A DNA stretch of 31,870 nucleotides from Chara braunii (taxonomy: Eukaryota; Streptophyta; Charophyceae; Charales; Characeae): assembly GCA_003427395.1 (NCBI GenBank), contig BFEA01000004.1, forward strand, positions 9,563,319 to 9,595,188. The letters are read 5' to 3'. The first letter of the stretch is position 1. The number at the start of each line of letters is the position of its first letter. Both the position numbers and the translations under genes were made by a program. The notes beneath the pieces were generated by a model. It ran no database searches. It worked only from the letters and a program-made list of their open reading frames with translations, and was not told the DNA's origin. Positions 1 to 10,454 of this stretch are shown here, in pieces.

Positions 1-483
1 ATTCTTTTCAGCGGTAAGAGTAAGCAAGGACCCTTGGACACCCGCCTTATTGAGGGCTAGCCACTGATAAGAGTAGCAGGGGAATCCTGTCTTATTAGTG
101 ACTAGTCTGATATAAGATTTGTGAGGTTTCAAGGACACATGCCTTATCATTGGTCAAACCTAACATTCTTTTCAATGGTAAGAGTAAGCAAGGACCCTTG
201 GACACCTGCCTTATTCAGGGCTAGCCACTGATAAGAATAACAGGGAATCATGTCTTATCAGTGACTAGTCTGATATAAGAGTTGGGAGGTTTGAAGGACA
301 CCTGCCTTATCAATAAACATCCTAGGGCTTAGTCAGTGATAAGAGTAGTAAGGATCCTTGGGTACCCGCCTTATTGAGGGTTAGTTAGTGATAAGAGTGA
401 CAGGGGAATCCTGTCTTATCAGTGACTAATCCAATATAAGAAGTAGCGAGGTTTCAATGACACATGCCTTATCAGTGGCTAGC
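1..483. repeat. Satellite-like tandem array, ~170-bp unit made of ~57-bp subunits
   Basis: The phrase TAAGAGTAAGCAAGGA recurs near 16 and 178, and a diverged form recurs near 350, giving a period of about 165-172 bp. Inside each unit there are three related subunits of about 57 bp, each opening with (A)TAAGA and closing with a CCTTAT or CTTATCAGTGACTAG block, so GATAAG/CTTATC palindromic blocks recur throughout. This is a higher-order repeat. The array runs off the left edge, so its full length is unknown. The last subunit decays after about 483. Confidence 0.85.
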
Positions 484-1490
484 CATAGGATAAGCCTACC
501 GCTAAATGTGCTTGGCACACAGGGGTCAAGATCCACTGAGTTACCTTTGTCAAACAAAGCTCCGATAAAAGATGGAGATGTCCTGAATGGTCTGCCATAC
601 CGCCGCTAACTTTCTCCACAATCTGCATTGTTCAGTCCTAACTAACTATCTCTGATTGTACTGAGAGGGGATAAGTGAGATCTTACCTCAGAGAAAGACT
701 ATCCATTCATCTGATTCATTTCCATGAGATTTTTTCCACAAGTAGGATTGATGATGTGATCATGTGTGTTGGGAGAAGGAAAGGGAACTCAGACAAGATA
801 ATCCCAAAAGGGATAGGAATGAGATAATGAAAGGGATATGGAGAGTTAGTACGACAGTAAAAAGGAAAGTGAATTATTATTCACTACTTGAAGCGAAAGG
901 GCAACAACCCAAACAATTAGTTAAGGATAAAAGTCATACAGAAGACACATAGTCTAGAAGGAACTTTCTAGATCTCAGATAAGAAGAGGGATTTTAAGTT
1001 TCAGTTGTACTGTGTTGTGTCTACAAGTTTCGACACCTCGGAGAACTTACGGGAGAATTCGTAAGAACAACAATTCTGTTATCTCTGGATAACAGGTCGG
1101 TAGAACTCCGACTCAACTTCCACCCATGGCTTGACACCCACAGCTAAGACAAGAACTAAAAAGGGAACAAATAAATCTTCCCCCTGTATCTATGCCTAAA
1201 TTGTCCAAATCACACTCAGGAGTCTTCGAAATGTGTGGGGCTAGGGTAAAATGGAGTCAGGGTTAGGAAGGAATGTTGTTTTCAAGGGTTTGGGGCGTGA
1301 GTGACATGCTATGAATGGATTAAAGGTTGACGCTTCTAGCGCATTTTGTGTCTGCATTTGTATGTGTGTATGTTGTTTCTTGCATTTGCACAGGTATTGG
1401 ATACTTGTGCTGTGTTCTGAGTTTGGGATCTTCTGGATATTCGGGCAAAGGGGCACGACAATCGTGAAAGTGAGGTCCACCGCTCAGTCA
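484..1490. other. Unrecognised non-coding stretch with a hairpin cluster
   Basis: No convincing gene. The longest reading frame (62 codons near 764) is Lys/Arg/Gln-rich and resembles nothing I know. Several short perfect inverted repeats lie here: arms 545-550/554-559, 953-959/966-972, 1046-1051/1060-1065, 1076-1083/1088-1095 (CTGTTATC/GATAACAG) and 1096-1100/1108-1112. They resemble the denser hairpin train that starts near 2600. Confidence 0.5.
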
Positions 1491-1501
1491 ACTTCCCTGA
1501 T

Positions 1502-1543
1502 TTATATACATATATACATATATACATATATATATATATATAC
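1502..1543. repeat. TA-rich microsatellite
   Basis: Alternating TATATACA units pass into pure (TA)n. The reading frames crossing it on both strands consist of Tyr/Ile tandem residues and are not genes. Confidence 0.9.
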
Positions 1544-1712
1544 TTGTGAATGGGATCGTAGTTGGTCAGGATCGGAAAATCATTTGTCTAGGCTTCTGTT
1601 TGAGACAATAGGAGACTACAAAAGGGAATCGACCCTGGTATTCTCACACGATGAGCAAAGCAAAACGTTGAGTCATTGTCATAGTTAGCTAAGCGTGGAA
1701 GACTGTCTGAGA

Positions 1713-2125
1713 AGTCGACCTGATTAGATAGTCGGTTCGGAGAGTTAGCACCTCGGGGCTCGACATACGGGTCAGTCTTAAGGCGTTTTACCTCGTGTAT
1801 GCCTATGCTACGGGGATCGAGAAAACGCCCTCGGTTGACCTACCTCTGCGATTGCATGTAAAAACCTTTGCACATGGGTCAGTAGCTCAGCAAGGATACG
1901 CCCACCTAAGGGATGGTGAGAGCTCCCGCAGATGGAGGTAATGTTGTACCTCGAGGGACCCTAACCTGTCGTAGGGAGTCACGAGAGGTATAGCACGCGC
2001 GCACGGTCGGAGTTGGTATTTCGTAAAGTGACAAAAAAAAACTCCTACGTGACACGATCGTGAGGTCCAACACCAAAAATATTACTTTGCGTCTGGGTGT
2101 ACGACCGTCGCGCGTGACCCTGGAA
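1713..2125 (+). repeat. Dispersed repeat, copy A (inverted partner at 11515-11925)
   Basis: This ~410-bp stretch matches the reverse complement of 11515-11925 along its whole length, at roughly four identical bases in five by eye. Shared blocks include GTCGACCTGA at the start, TGCCTATGCTACGG, GGATACGCCCACCTAAG, GCGCACGGTCGGAGTTGG and TTTGCGTCTGGGTGT near the end. No reading frame is shared. An internal segment near 1876-1966 (GGGTC, TAGCTCAGC, then GACCC) resembles the 5' half and acceptor ends of a tRNA, but no good B box is visible, so a Pol III-derived SINE is only a weak possibility. The two copies could also be the arms of one large decayed element. Confidence 0.8.
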
Positions 2126-2599
2126 TCACGCCGCTTAACAGTCCACGTGTCCTAATAGTAGGTATAAAATTAATATATTTAACAGTCGTACGTCCCTGCG
2201 ACGTTACAAAACATGGGAAGAGACCAGTCACTCTGTCGAACCAGAAACCCTTACAAAGGTATCTACTCATATTTTTCAATGTCAGACGTTGTCCGACCTT
2301 TTCGTTAAATTGAGGGACTTGATGAGGCTAATGGCTGCCAGAAGTTTATTCAGACTAGCCTATAGCTGAGAGATTATAACGTTTTTGAACCTTAGTCCGG
2401 ACGCATGCGGCGTCCGAAAATAATGGCAGTAGTCGAAAGTTTTGTCGAGGCCGCAGAAGCACGCGGACATGGAAATGGTAGAACTAGACCTATCATACCT
2501 AAAATAATGACGCGTGGTTGTTAAGCCATGCGATTCAGGACTAGAAACACAAAAAATTGGTTACGCCAGGAGTGCAGGTGAGAAGGTCTAACACGGCCA
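2126..2599. other. Unrecognised non-coding stretch
   Basis: Read in all frames, nothing is recognisable as a gene, RNA or element. It lies between dispersed repeat copy A and the hairpin train. Confidence 0.4.
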
Positions 2600-4530
2600 G
2601 AGTGTCGTGCCTTTTCTAAAAGGACGGACCGTTAAAGGTCCGAGGACAAACCTATGACTAAAGAGGGATTGTCGGGCCTTACGAGACCAAGCCCAATTGG
2701 TAGGATGGCAGGGCGACTTTCCTTTGGAGGGGATCGGCGGACTGCATCTGCCCAGACCAAGGGAAGGCAGGACTGCGCCTGCCTAGGCTAGAGAATAGGC
2801 GGCCTACTGGGCCGCAACCCTTCAAATAGAAGGGCGGCGGGGATAGCTCCCGTGATAGGAGCTAGCCCAGTAGGTACCGCATTGAACTTTCACGCAGCAT
2901 ATGTTGAGCATATGCTGGGATCGAGCCTGACGATACGCTGTCTAGGCTAGCTCCTTTTTTGGAGCGGCCCACCGTGCAAGTATGAAGCGTGGTCATTTTC
3001 GGCCGCGACATCGTCAGATCTCATGGTCGAAAACGGCCTCGCAGATACAGTATGACCTTTGCACGAAGGATGACACGCACAAATCGAGAAATGACCCAAT
3101 TTTTTTTCGATTCTCTACGGGAATCGACCTCAGGTCCGCGCATTGGAAGGGAAGGGGGAAGGTGCCAACTAGGTGTGGTAATGATTGTTGTAGCCGTTGG
3201 CTTATGTCAACGACATCCTTTTCAAAAAAAAAAAAAAAAAAAAGTAAAACGAGGAAGTGGTTGCCTCGTGGTAGGAACAACCACCTATTTGGTTATGTGG
3301 GAGCATGAGAAGCTCCCACCTCACATGGCACGAATAATCGTGACCACGAGATCTTAGATCTCGCGGTCCACGATGCGCACATTTGAGTTAAAGCGGGAGA
3401 GGGAGAGAGAGAGAAAGAGTAGAGAGTTGGGAGGAGGAGGGCCTACTCCTCCCAACATGCCAACTGCCTTCCCCGTTTTCACGAGAGGGGTAAAGAAAAA
3501 TGAAGTGAGGCTGTTGCATGCAACAACATGCACCTGGCTAAGGTAAGGGTCAGGTGAAGTGTAGTTAGATTTAGTTTTATTTTGTTTTTCTTTTGTTTAG
3601 TTTTCTTCATTCTCGTGAGGACACTTGTCCTCACGAGGTGTTACCTCTGGTAGAAGCTGCCAGAGGTAATTGTCAGGCTCCCGTTTTTAGAGGGAGCCTG
3701 AAAATTGAGGGGTCATAAAGGAAAAGGCTAAGTATAGTCTTTTCCCTGATGTATCTGCCCTGGAAAACGAGTCCAGATACATCAAACTGAAAGGGGTTGT
3801 ATCTCTCCAACCCATTATCAGAAAAAATAAAATAAAAACAGTTTTGGAAATGCCACGACCCCAACTATCTCGTGAAGTTCCGAGATAGCTGGAAAAAAGA
3901 AAAGAAAAAAAAAAATGAGGGCAGTTAAAGAAACTGCCCTCACTAAGGATGTGGCTATGGTGCGGCTACAGTTAGCCCTCGATCTTGGTCAGATCAAGGG
4001 CTCACTGTGAGCCCGCGATTTTGCCTAGGGGCTGGAGTGACGTCCAACGCTCCTCGGCCAGTCTAAAACAGACAGTTGTCCCCAACTGCCACACAAAGCA
4101 CTGGTGTTGCCAGTGTGTGACGAACACACTTGAGTGTTGCTGGGCTGCTGGAGGTGCTGCCTGAGGCAACATGGGAGGAGGTTGGAGGTCTGCAGTGGAG
4201 CGTGAGAGGAAGAGTAGGGCAGCCATAGCCAAGGCCGGGAGCACTCTGCTCCCCTCCCTTCTGCCCTTTTGGCCAGTGCTGGTCCAACAGGATTGGACCA
4301 GGGATGCTGCGAAACTACGACGGAGCGATACTAATAAAATTTGGGCCTGGGGCCCAAGTTTTATTAATTTTGGCAGGTCATTTTCCCACTTTTGTGGGAA
4401 GGTGCTGCAGACATTTTCTGGCATCAATGACGATTCTTTTTGCACCGTTATGCTGCGAAATTTGCGGCGCGTTGGGTGACACTGAATTGAGGGAAGGTGT
4501 TGTTTGTTTTGTAGCACAAGGAAGTGCTAT
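2600..4530. other. Train of many unrelated short hairpins (inverted-repeat array)
   Basis: About thirty short inverted repeats follow one another, each different in sequence. Stems are 6-16 bp and loops mostly 3-16 nt. Examples (left arm/right arm): 2625-2630/2637-2642, 2799-2804/2810-2815, 2818-2823/2829-2834, 2844-2850/2858-2864, 2895-2903/2909-2917, 3257-3263/3278-3284, 3297-3304/3312-3319, 3342-3353/3357-3368 (one mismatch), 3426-3436/3446-3456, 3612-3622/3627-3637, 3641-3650/3660-3669, 3674-3682/3692-3700, 3720-3726/3739-3745, 3747-3757/3774-3784, 3865-3872/3881-3888, 3916-3926/3932-3942, 3974-3984/3992-4002 (one mismatch), 3998-4005/4007-4014, 4073-4078/4083-4088, 4099-4104/4110-4115, 4237-4243/4247-4253, 4279-4287/4293-4301, 4332-4347/4351-4366 (one G-T), 4383-4389/4394-4400 and 4512-4517/4524-4529. 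One outer stem (2803-2812/2865-2874) encloses two inner hairpins. Spacers are short and often A- or T-rich. No coding potential is seen. Confidence 0.85.
3003..3107 (+). pseudogene. U6 snRNA-derived sequence with conserved 3' half
   Basis: Positions 3066-3093 match the central/3' part of eukaryotic U6 snRNA exactly (the block from AAGGATGACACG through AATCGAGAAATG). A run of eight T follows at 3100-3107, as at a Pol III terminator. A GATACAG block near 3043 recalls the U6 ACAGAGA region, but the distance from it to the conserved block is about 9 nt too short, and the AGC triad and usual 5' stem-loop are absent. The 5' portion instead carries a GGCCG/CGGCC stem. It is best read as a truncated or chimeric U6 copy. 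A functional variant RNA is less likely because the catalytic core is missing. Confidence 0.7.
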
Positions 4531-4790
4531 CCATTTTGCAACATGGCGGAATTGACGTTCCGGTGGGAATATGCTGCCGATTTTTCCCGGCGTCAACGGC
4601 GGTAATTTTTGCGGCGTTATGCTACCGAAATTGGGGTTCGCCGGACGACACTAAAAGGAGAGAAGGTGCTGTTTTTTTTTTTGTGCGATGAGAGACTTGC
4701 CGTCAACGTTAGTGAAGGGGAAAATCGCAGTAAGACTTTTGTGGTGGTACGGCGAACGACATTAGTAGTAGTGGTGACAGTCTGCGTGTT
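4400..4790. repeat. Diverged tandem repeat, ~169-bp period
   Basis: The stretch from GCATCAATGACG (about 4421) through GGAAGGTGTTGTTTG (about 4505) reappears, diverged, from GCGTCAACGGCGG (about 4590) to GAAGGTGCTGTTT (about 4675). Both contain a TTTTTGC-GTTATGCT-CCGAAAT-GACACT order of blocks. A shorter third relic begins with GCCGTCAACG near 4690. No gene is seen. The period is close to that of the 1-483 satellite, but the sequence is different. Confidence 0.65.
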
Positions 4791-4989
4791 GGACCACGCC
4801 TATCAAGGTGGAACGGTACGCCGATTTTTTTTTGTGCACATGTCAGCGGCGGTGGAGCCATTTGACCTTGACCTGGTGGAACTTTGAGACCGGCGGAGCG
4901 CGTGAGCGAGACTGGCGGTGCCGGCGAAGTGGAAACTTGAGTGTTCTATTTTCTTTTCAGAAGTGTGGTGGAGACAATTTTCGCAAGTC

Positions 4990-5340
4990 ACGTTATCAGA
5001 TGCTGGAAGGAATAGTGCAGGACCACTTGGGACTGTTTGGGATCAGTTGGGACCGCTTAGGACCATTTGGGGCTAGGTGGGATATGAGTGGGCGGTGCAG
5101 TGACCATTGGGAGCACGTGGCACTTGTGATTTTGACACCAGGGAGTGTTATTGTTTTTTTGGAGAACGTGGTGAGAGTCGTTTCGGCAGTTGGGACCATC
5201 GGATGCTACAGGCGGTAGTGCGGGACCACTTGGGACCGCCTGGGATCAATTGGGACCGACGCGGGACGAGGTGGATTTTTTTTGGAACGACTGCGGCTCG
5301 CCATCTTCACACTAGGGACTGCCGTGAGTGAGACTTGCGA
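4990..5340. repeat. ~203-bp tandem duplication containing 10-bp phased repeats
   Basis: Positions 5021-5090 contain seven consecutive 10-mers of the form GACCACTTGG, GACTGTTTGG, GATCAGTTGG and so on. A second set of about five units begins at 5224, also opening with GACCACTTGG. The sets sit in a larger duplication: (C/T)GGATGCT-GTAGTGC-like blocks near 4998 and 5200, with the two GACCACTTGG starts 203 bp apart. The reading frames through it are GGA/TTG-rich artefacts of the repeat. Confidence 0.8.
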
Positions 5341-6175
5341 TTCAAGAGTAAATTGGGACTAATGGTTGGCCCAAGATTTACCTCGGGACTGCGGTTTCTT
5401 CCGCGACGAGTATATGTTACTTTTCTTTCTTGAATGAGCCACGACGCGTTCGACACCACTTCACTCAAGGTCAGTTGATTGACTCAGATTTACCTTCATA
5501 CCTGTGTGAACCCACACGTTGCTTGACCCTGTTCATTGAATATTTGTTGAAAAGGTAGAGGAAAGTTGTGAGTATCGTGCATGTGAATGAAAAAGTTTGA
5601 CTTGAGCATGAGATTGCACTGGTTTTTCTTGAACTTGTTGTCTTTGCGTGTTGTGCAGGTGGGTAGAAGGATGCTATAAAGGACAAGTTTGATGGTGTTT
5701 ACTCCAGAAGATGAAAAAAATTGTCTTTTTTTTCATTCTCACCTACCTGGATTGAAAGAAAGCAAATAAGGTCAAATAGACTTGTTTTTTTCCCGATGAT
5801 TTATCCTTTCTATCCCGAATTACCTTATCTACCTATACATGTCCAAAGGATTCTTATTCACTATCACCTCTGACTCTTTTTCGTGTAAATCACCTTGAGC
5901 GTGAGAAAAAATGAGAATAACTAAAGAAAAAAAATAATTGTCGTGAACACGTTCTCTCTTTTAAGGAAGTATCTAGGGCGGGGGTTCGTTGCGTTAGGAG
6001 TCGGCCCTGTTATCGACCCAGAGTGGACCGTTCTAGGGGGGAGTACTTTGCGGATTCGGTGGAGACGGTCCGACGTCTGAGATCCGAGTCTTGTGCTCGG
6101 GAGAGGAGGAGGAGTACCCTAGACCATGTCCTAGAGGGAGAGATATGCAACACCTCAAGTAATGCACCTGTTAAA
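5341..6175. other. Unrecognised non-coding stretch
   Basis: A-, T- and GT-rich DNA without a supported gene. A T/A hairpin lies at about 5710-5737 (GATGAAAAAAA opposite TTTTTTTTCATTC). A 7-bp inverted repeat, GGACCGT/ACGGTCC, flanks 6030-6064. Nothing else is recognised. Confidence 0.4.
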
Positions 6176-6297
6176 GAATCATTCACAAAGCAGCGTGTCA
6201 TCCAAGAAAACTAAGGATTTGTGAAGACGGATGTGAGAATCATTCACAAAGCAGCGTGTCATCCAAGAAAACTAAGGATTTGTGAAGACAGATGTGC
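6176..6297. repeat. Two nearly identical 61-bp tandem copies
   Basis: The unit starting GAATCATTCACAAAGCAGC at 6176 is repeated at 6237. The two copies differ only near the end (ACGGATGTGA against ACAGATGTGC). The near identity marks a recent duplication, in contrast with the decayed repeats around it. Confidence 0.95.
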
Positions 6298-9109
6298 GTG
6301 TCTAATCTTAGGTCAGCGGTAGGTGGAATGAATAACTTTGGCGACGCATCTCATCAAGTCAAAACTAAGGTTATCCGATTACTTTGTCGGTTGCATTAAG
6401 GTTATTGTCATAGGGGACCGCGGGATGTACAGTTGGCGCACCCGGCTAAGAACGTCGAAGGGACGACGCTACTGCGACCGACTCGACGGTCCGCGGGATA
6501 CTTTGCGTCGTTCCCAAGTCATCTTTCTTGTTTTTGTTTTTGCTTTTACTCCTACGGGAGAGCGTCCGCCTCTTCGCGAGAAAAGGCGGGAGCCGATGCG
6601 CTCGACCACGTCACCAACTCTCACTGTCATTTCTCGGATGTTGTAGATGTCCAGATGTAGGTTCAAAAGTTTTGACCCTTGGATTGAAATAGTCAAAATA
6701 TTTCTTAGGCAGAGGCGTCAACCTTATAAAGCCAAAAATTTTCACAAATACCAAATAGCATCCTACATTTGAAATACTGAGAAGATATCCTTGTAGTAAG
6801 GATTTCTGCTCCGACAAGGTCGTTACTGTGTTTTTTTTTATGCGGCTATCTCTGAACACGCTACCTATGACTTCGACATATAACAACTCCTGAAGTTTGG
6901 TTTGTCAAATGAAGTATCACGAGTTGTAAGTCGTTTGTGTTGCTGACATCTGTTGGTGATAGTATGGGGGTGACAGTGTACTGAGGTTTCTGCTATTGTT
7001 AGGAGTGTTACCGTAATCTTGCTGAGGTGAAAGGGGGAGATGTTGTTGATTTTACACAGACCATTGTCGGGAGGTCCATAACTATTATGGTGACAAACTA
7101 TTGAAATTCAAAGGTGTTGATGAGATTGCGTATATGATTTGAAGACACCAAGTGCGATCTATATTTCTAACCAGCATTATTGTTGGGTTTTCCTCATTGC
7201 GTGACAACCTCTACGGAGTTTTTCACTACTTATTGTTGTTGGTACTGATGAGTTCGTTGTTGCACTGCGCTTTAGGCATACTTGTGCATTTTGTTGTTGC
7301 AATTGCTACTTGGAAGTTGTTGTTGGCCTTTTCGGCAAGTTACCACCACTGAAAGTTGGTGCATCCGTTATGCCTCGCGGTCTGTTGGTGGTGGTGCTAA
7401 GTGTGTAAGCGGCACTGTTGCTGCTTCAACAACGGTGGACTGCTATATTTGATACCGGAAAGGTTGTTGTTATTAGTACCAAGAACTGGCAGGTCATTTG
7501 GTGCATTGTTGCAACAATTACAAGTCTATGCAAGACTGTTATATCCTATACTCAAATAGACTCGAAGCACAAGGGGTATGCTCTATTCTAGGCTGCGTAG
7601 CAGAAGTTTGGTCAGAGGGTTCGCAGTGTTCTAACGTGGAATGGTGATCAGACTCATAGTGGGTTATTGTTGCAACTGAAAGACTCGTCAAGGTGTTGTT
7701 ACATTTTTTTGGCTATGGTTGACCATCCTCTATTGCGTTATTGACCACCATTGCGGGGCCCTGAGTGGCATTGAAAATTTCATGGCCATCTCTCGTGAAT
7801 CTTAGTGCACCCTCCGTGTATCTTACAGACTAAACGACTTATTTTTCTGTCATTCTTACTCCCAGTCTAGTCGTTTGGTTACGAGAGGGAGGTGCAAGTG
7901 GGATTAAAAACCTGTAATCTGTGTCAATGCCTCTGTGGGAGGTTGCCCCCCTGATTGCAGGAGCTCTGCTGGAACCTAGGCGAGGTTCTAGAGACAGAGA
8001 ACTTTCATGTGTAACTTTCTTTCCTTTTGTCCACCAAACCCTTATCTCTACATCTCTTTTGTCTGAGTGATATGTATGCATACGTTCATATAATTTTTTA
8101 TTTTTTTTTCAAGACTTAACGCATATTAAGTAAAGGAGTCGCATGCGTGAATCTTATCTATTTTTGTTGCTTTAACTCAAAGGTTACGTCCGCCTGAGAC
8201 TCCAACCTTGTTTTCCACCACCCTTACATGGGCAGGAATATCCTAGATTAGTACAATTCATTATCTACAAGGGACAATGAGTTCGAAAAGCCTTCACATC
8301 GCTACTGTTTTATCTTTTGAATCCGCCAGGGAGGATTTTCAAAACCCGCCACATAACATTGACCTCGACTTCATTGTCTGACACATACCACGTTCCAGTT
8401 AGGTCAGGCCTTTTAGTCACAGGATTGTCAACCATTCTTGAAGGATGACATTGGTAAGTTAAAGTCAATGCTCCTCTATGCGCTACAAACCTCTCAGCGT
8501 TGGTTTCACTTCGCTTAAAGGCTTCCAGCCACCCAAAAAAGAGGACCACCAATTTTTCACCCGCACTATTGCACGTTTGACTCAGGCCGGTTCGAAGGAC
8601 CCGAGTGACCCATCAACTAGCATAGGTCCTCCTACTTTATCACTGATTGCAGGATTGCCCAACAACAACCGATTTATAATTTTTTCCTTCGTGTTAGGAG
8701 TTTCCGATGCGTCTGGTGAAAGTTTCTGAGACATCTGGTTTTGGCCTTAATTTTATTTTATTTATTTATTTGTTACGCATAGTTTGTTGTAGATGTCGGG
8801 TTATGGACATATGACAGACATTGATAGTCACCTTTGGCACTCGGCCATGTGGTTTATCCGACAATCAATAAAGGCCTTCTGAGACTCCCTCCCAACCTTC
8901 CACTCTCGTACTTTCTCCCTGGCGCAACCCAACTTCTACGATCATAACATAATGTCTATCACTCAGGAGTATTACCCGCTCAGAGACAACCTTGATCGAA
9001 CAACGGTTGCAGGTACTAGGGCTGAGCAAAGTCTAACTTACCCTACTCAGGCCTAATCAACAGAAAAAATTCCCAAAATTAAATAATAATTTTAGAGGAA
9101 AATTACATT
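6298..9109. other. Long non-coding stretch, nothing recognised
   Basis: No reading frame above about 100 codons and none with recognisable domains. The part from 6900 to 7750 is unusually rich in TTG/GTTG words on the + strand. An AT-rich tail starts near 8750. I see no RNA gene or intact transposon. Old unclassifiable repeats are likely. Confidence 0.4.
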
Positions 9110-9545
9110 CTAAATTCTAAATTTTCATTCCATCTTAATAAATGTCATTCCAATGTTAAAATGTCCCGTCTTACTTGAAAACTTTCCTTCCAAGATGGGG
9201 TATCCCTTCTTATTTGAACTGCATGCTAAAGATGGAATGAAAGTCCAGATGAGTTCATGAAATATTTTAATTGGACTGCCATTCTAAGTGAGGATTTCCA
9301 GTCATAAATAGGTTAATCCAATTTAAATTAGACGATATTTGTTGTAGTAGAATGAAAGTCTAATTAAAACATTTCATAAACTTGTCCAGACTTTCATTCC
9401 ATCGTGAACAAATAGATGTAGTTGGAAAGGAAAAACTCACATATAGACGAAAACTTATCAAATTAAATTGGAAATTTTAGAATTGGACAAACATTGGAAT
9501 GATAATTAGTAAATATGAAGGATTTTTTTTTTATGGAATGTTTTT
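9110..9545. repeat. AT-rich fold-back element
   Basis: Positions 9231-9276 pair with 9358-9403 as an imperfect 46-bp inverted repeat: GATGGAATGAAAGTC on the left and GACTTTCATTCCATC on the right, with an ~80-bp loop. Further out, TCATTCCAATGTT near 9146 is inverted as AACATTGGAATGA near 9490. The word ATTCCA/TGGAAT recurs at least eight times across the stretch. This architecture suits a MITE-like fold-back element. Target-site duplications were not identified. Confidence 0.7.
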
Positions 9546-10150
9546 TCAACTTTCATTTCTCATGGGAATTTTTCTGTTGATAGAAGCATACTCATAAAAG
9601 TCTTTTCCCATGGGTACTTCGGGCGCTAGGTATGAACATTCGCTACAAATCTCATACGTGAACCTATAAATGTTCCTACCGTTTGGTACACAGTTACTTG
9701 GTACGATTGGTCTTGTTGTTAGGTTATTCACTCAGCACACTTTTGATATTACTGCTTGTTCTGTTGTTGTTGTTGTAATCGTTGTTGGTTGTGAGCTATT
9801 TTCTCAATGTGGGAGACATACTATCTACCTTATTCGCTGCCTAAGGAAGACCTTAACACAAAATCCCCTCTAAGGCCCTTATCTCAGACAACACCGACTA
9901 TAAATCAACAGTACGTACTAGGTCCCCCACCGTTCTTGTTACTTCGACCTATGGTTGGGCTATATGTTAGTTTATCTCCTATATGACCTTGTGTGAAAGC
10001 TCTTCTACCTAACCCCTCCAATGCCAGTTGTAGATCCTATCTTGATCCCCCGCAAGCAACGGGATCCCTCATAACCCGTCGCACCTCACGGCCCTACCCA
10101 CACCCTAAGTAGAGCCCTAAGGTTTTTGTATCCGTGCTTGCATCCCAGTA
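9546..10150. other. Unrecognised non-coding stretch
   Basis: Includes GTT/TTG-rich DNA (9700-9800) and C-rich DNA without coding signals. It may contain the 3' body of a SINE headed by the tRNA-like sequence next to it on the minus strand, but no poly-A or target-site duplication was found. Confidence 0.35.
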
Positions 10151-10219
10151 CCTGATTGAATTTGAACACGCAACCTCAAATGTGCAGTCCCCATATCAAA
10201 CTCACTGAGCTGTGAAAAC
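10151..10219 (-). pseudogene. tRNA-like sequence (Cys-like anticodon), probable tRNA relic or SINE head
   Basis: Read on the minus strand, it has the D-arm/A-box block CAGCTCAGTGAG, an anticodon region GGACTGCACATTTGAGG with GCA in the anticodon position, and the T-arm/B-box block GCGTGTTCAAATTCAA, at tRNA-like spacing. The D-stem partner and acceptor stem do not pair well, so this is not a functional tRNA gene. It could be a decayed tRNA-Cys copy or the head of a tRNA-derived SINE extending to lower coordinates. Confidence 0.6.
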
Positions 10220-10454
10220 TAGTTTATTTGGGCACGACACTGAACCAGAAGACAAATGAACAATCATATGAACAACTCACAGACCAAGAACCTCATGAAA
10301 ACCCTCATAGGCTGGAGTGAACATACAACATTTTTGGATTGAGTATGTTGGGTGGTGTGACAATGTCTGTAAATCTTGTCGTACACCAATCCTAAGGAAA
10401 AGGTGTGTACAACTATGCGTCGGTCAACACCCGCTGTTGTCCATGAGTGAGGCT

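Noticed and set aside
1311-1688. 125-codon frame rich in Cys, Tyr and Ile
   Set aside because: Most of it is the TA microsatellite and GT-rich DNA, with no recognisable domain.
1876-1966. A functional tRNA gene inside dispersed repeat copy A
   Set aside because: An A-box-like TAGCTCAGC and GGGTC/GACCC ends are present, but there is no B box, no D-stem closure and no anticodon arm.
2600-4530. CRISPR array or integron attC array
   Set aside because: The stems differ in sequence, there is no constant repeat or uniform spacer, and the surroundings are eukaryotic.
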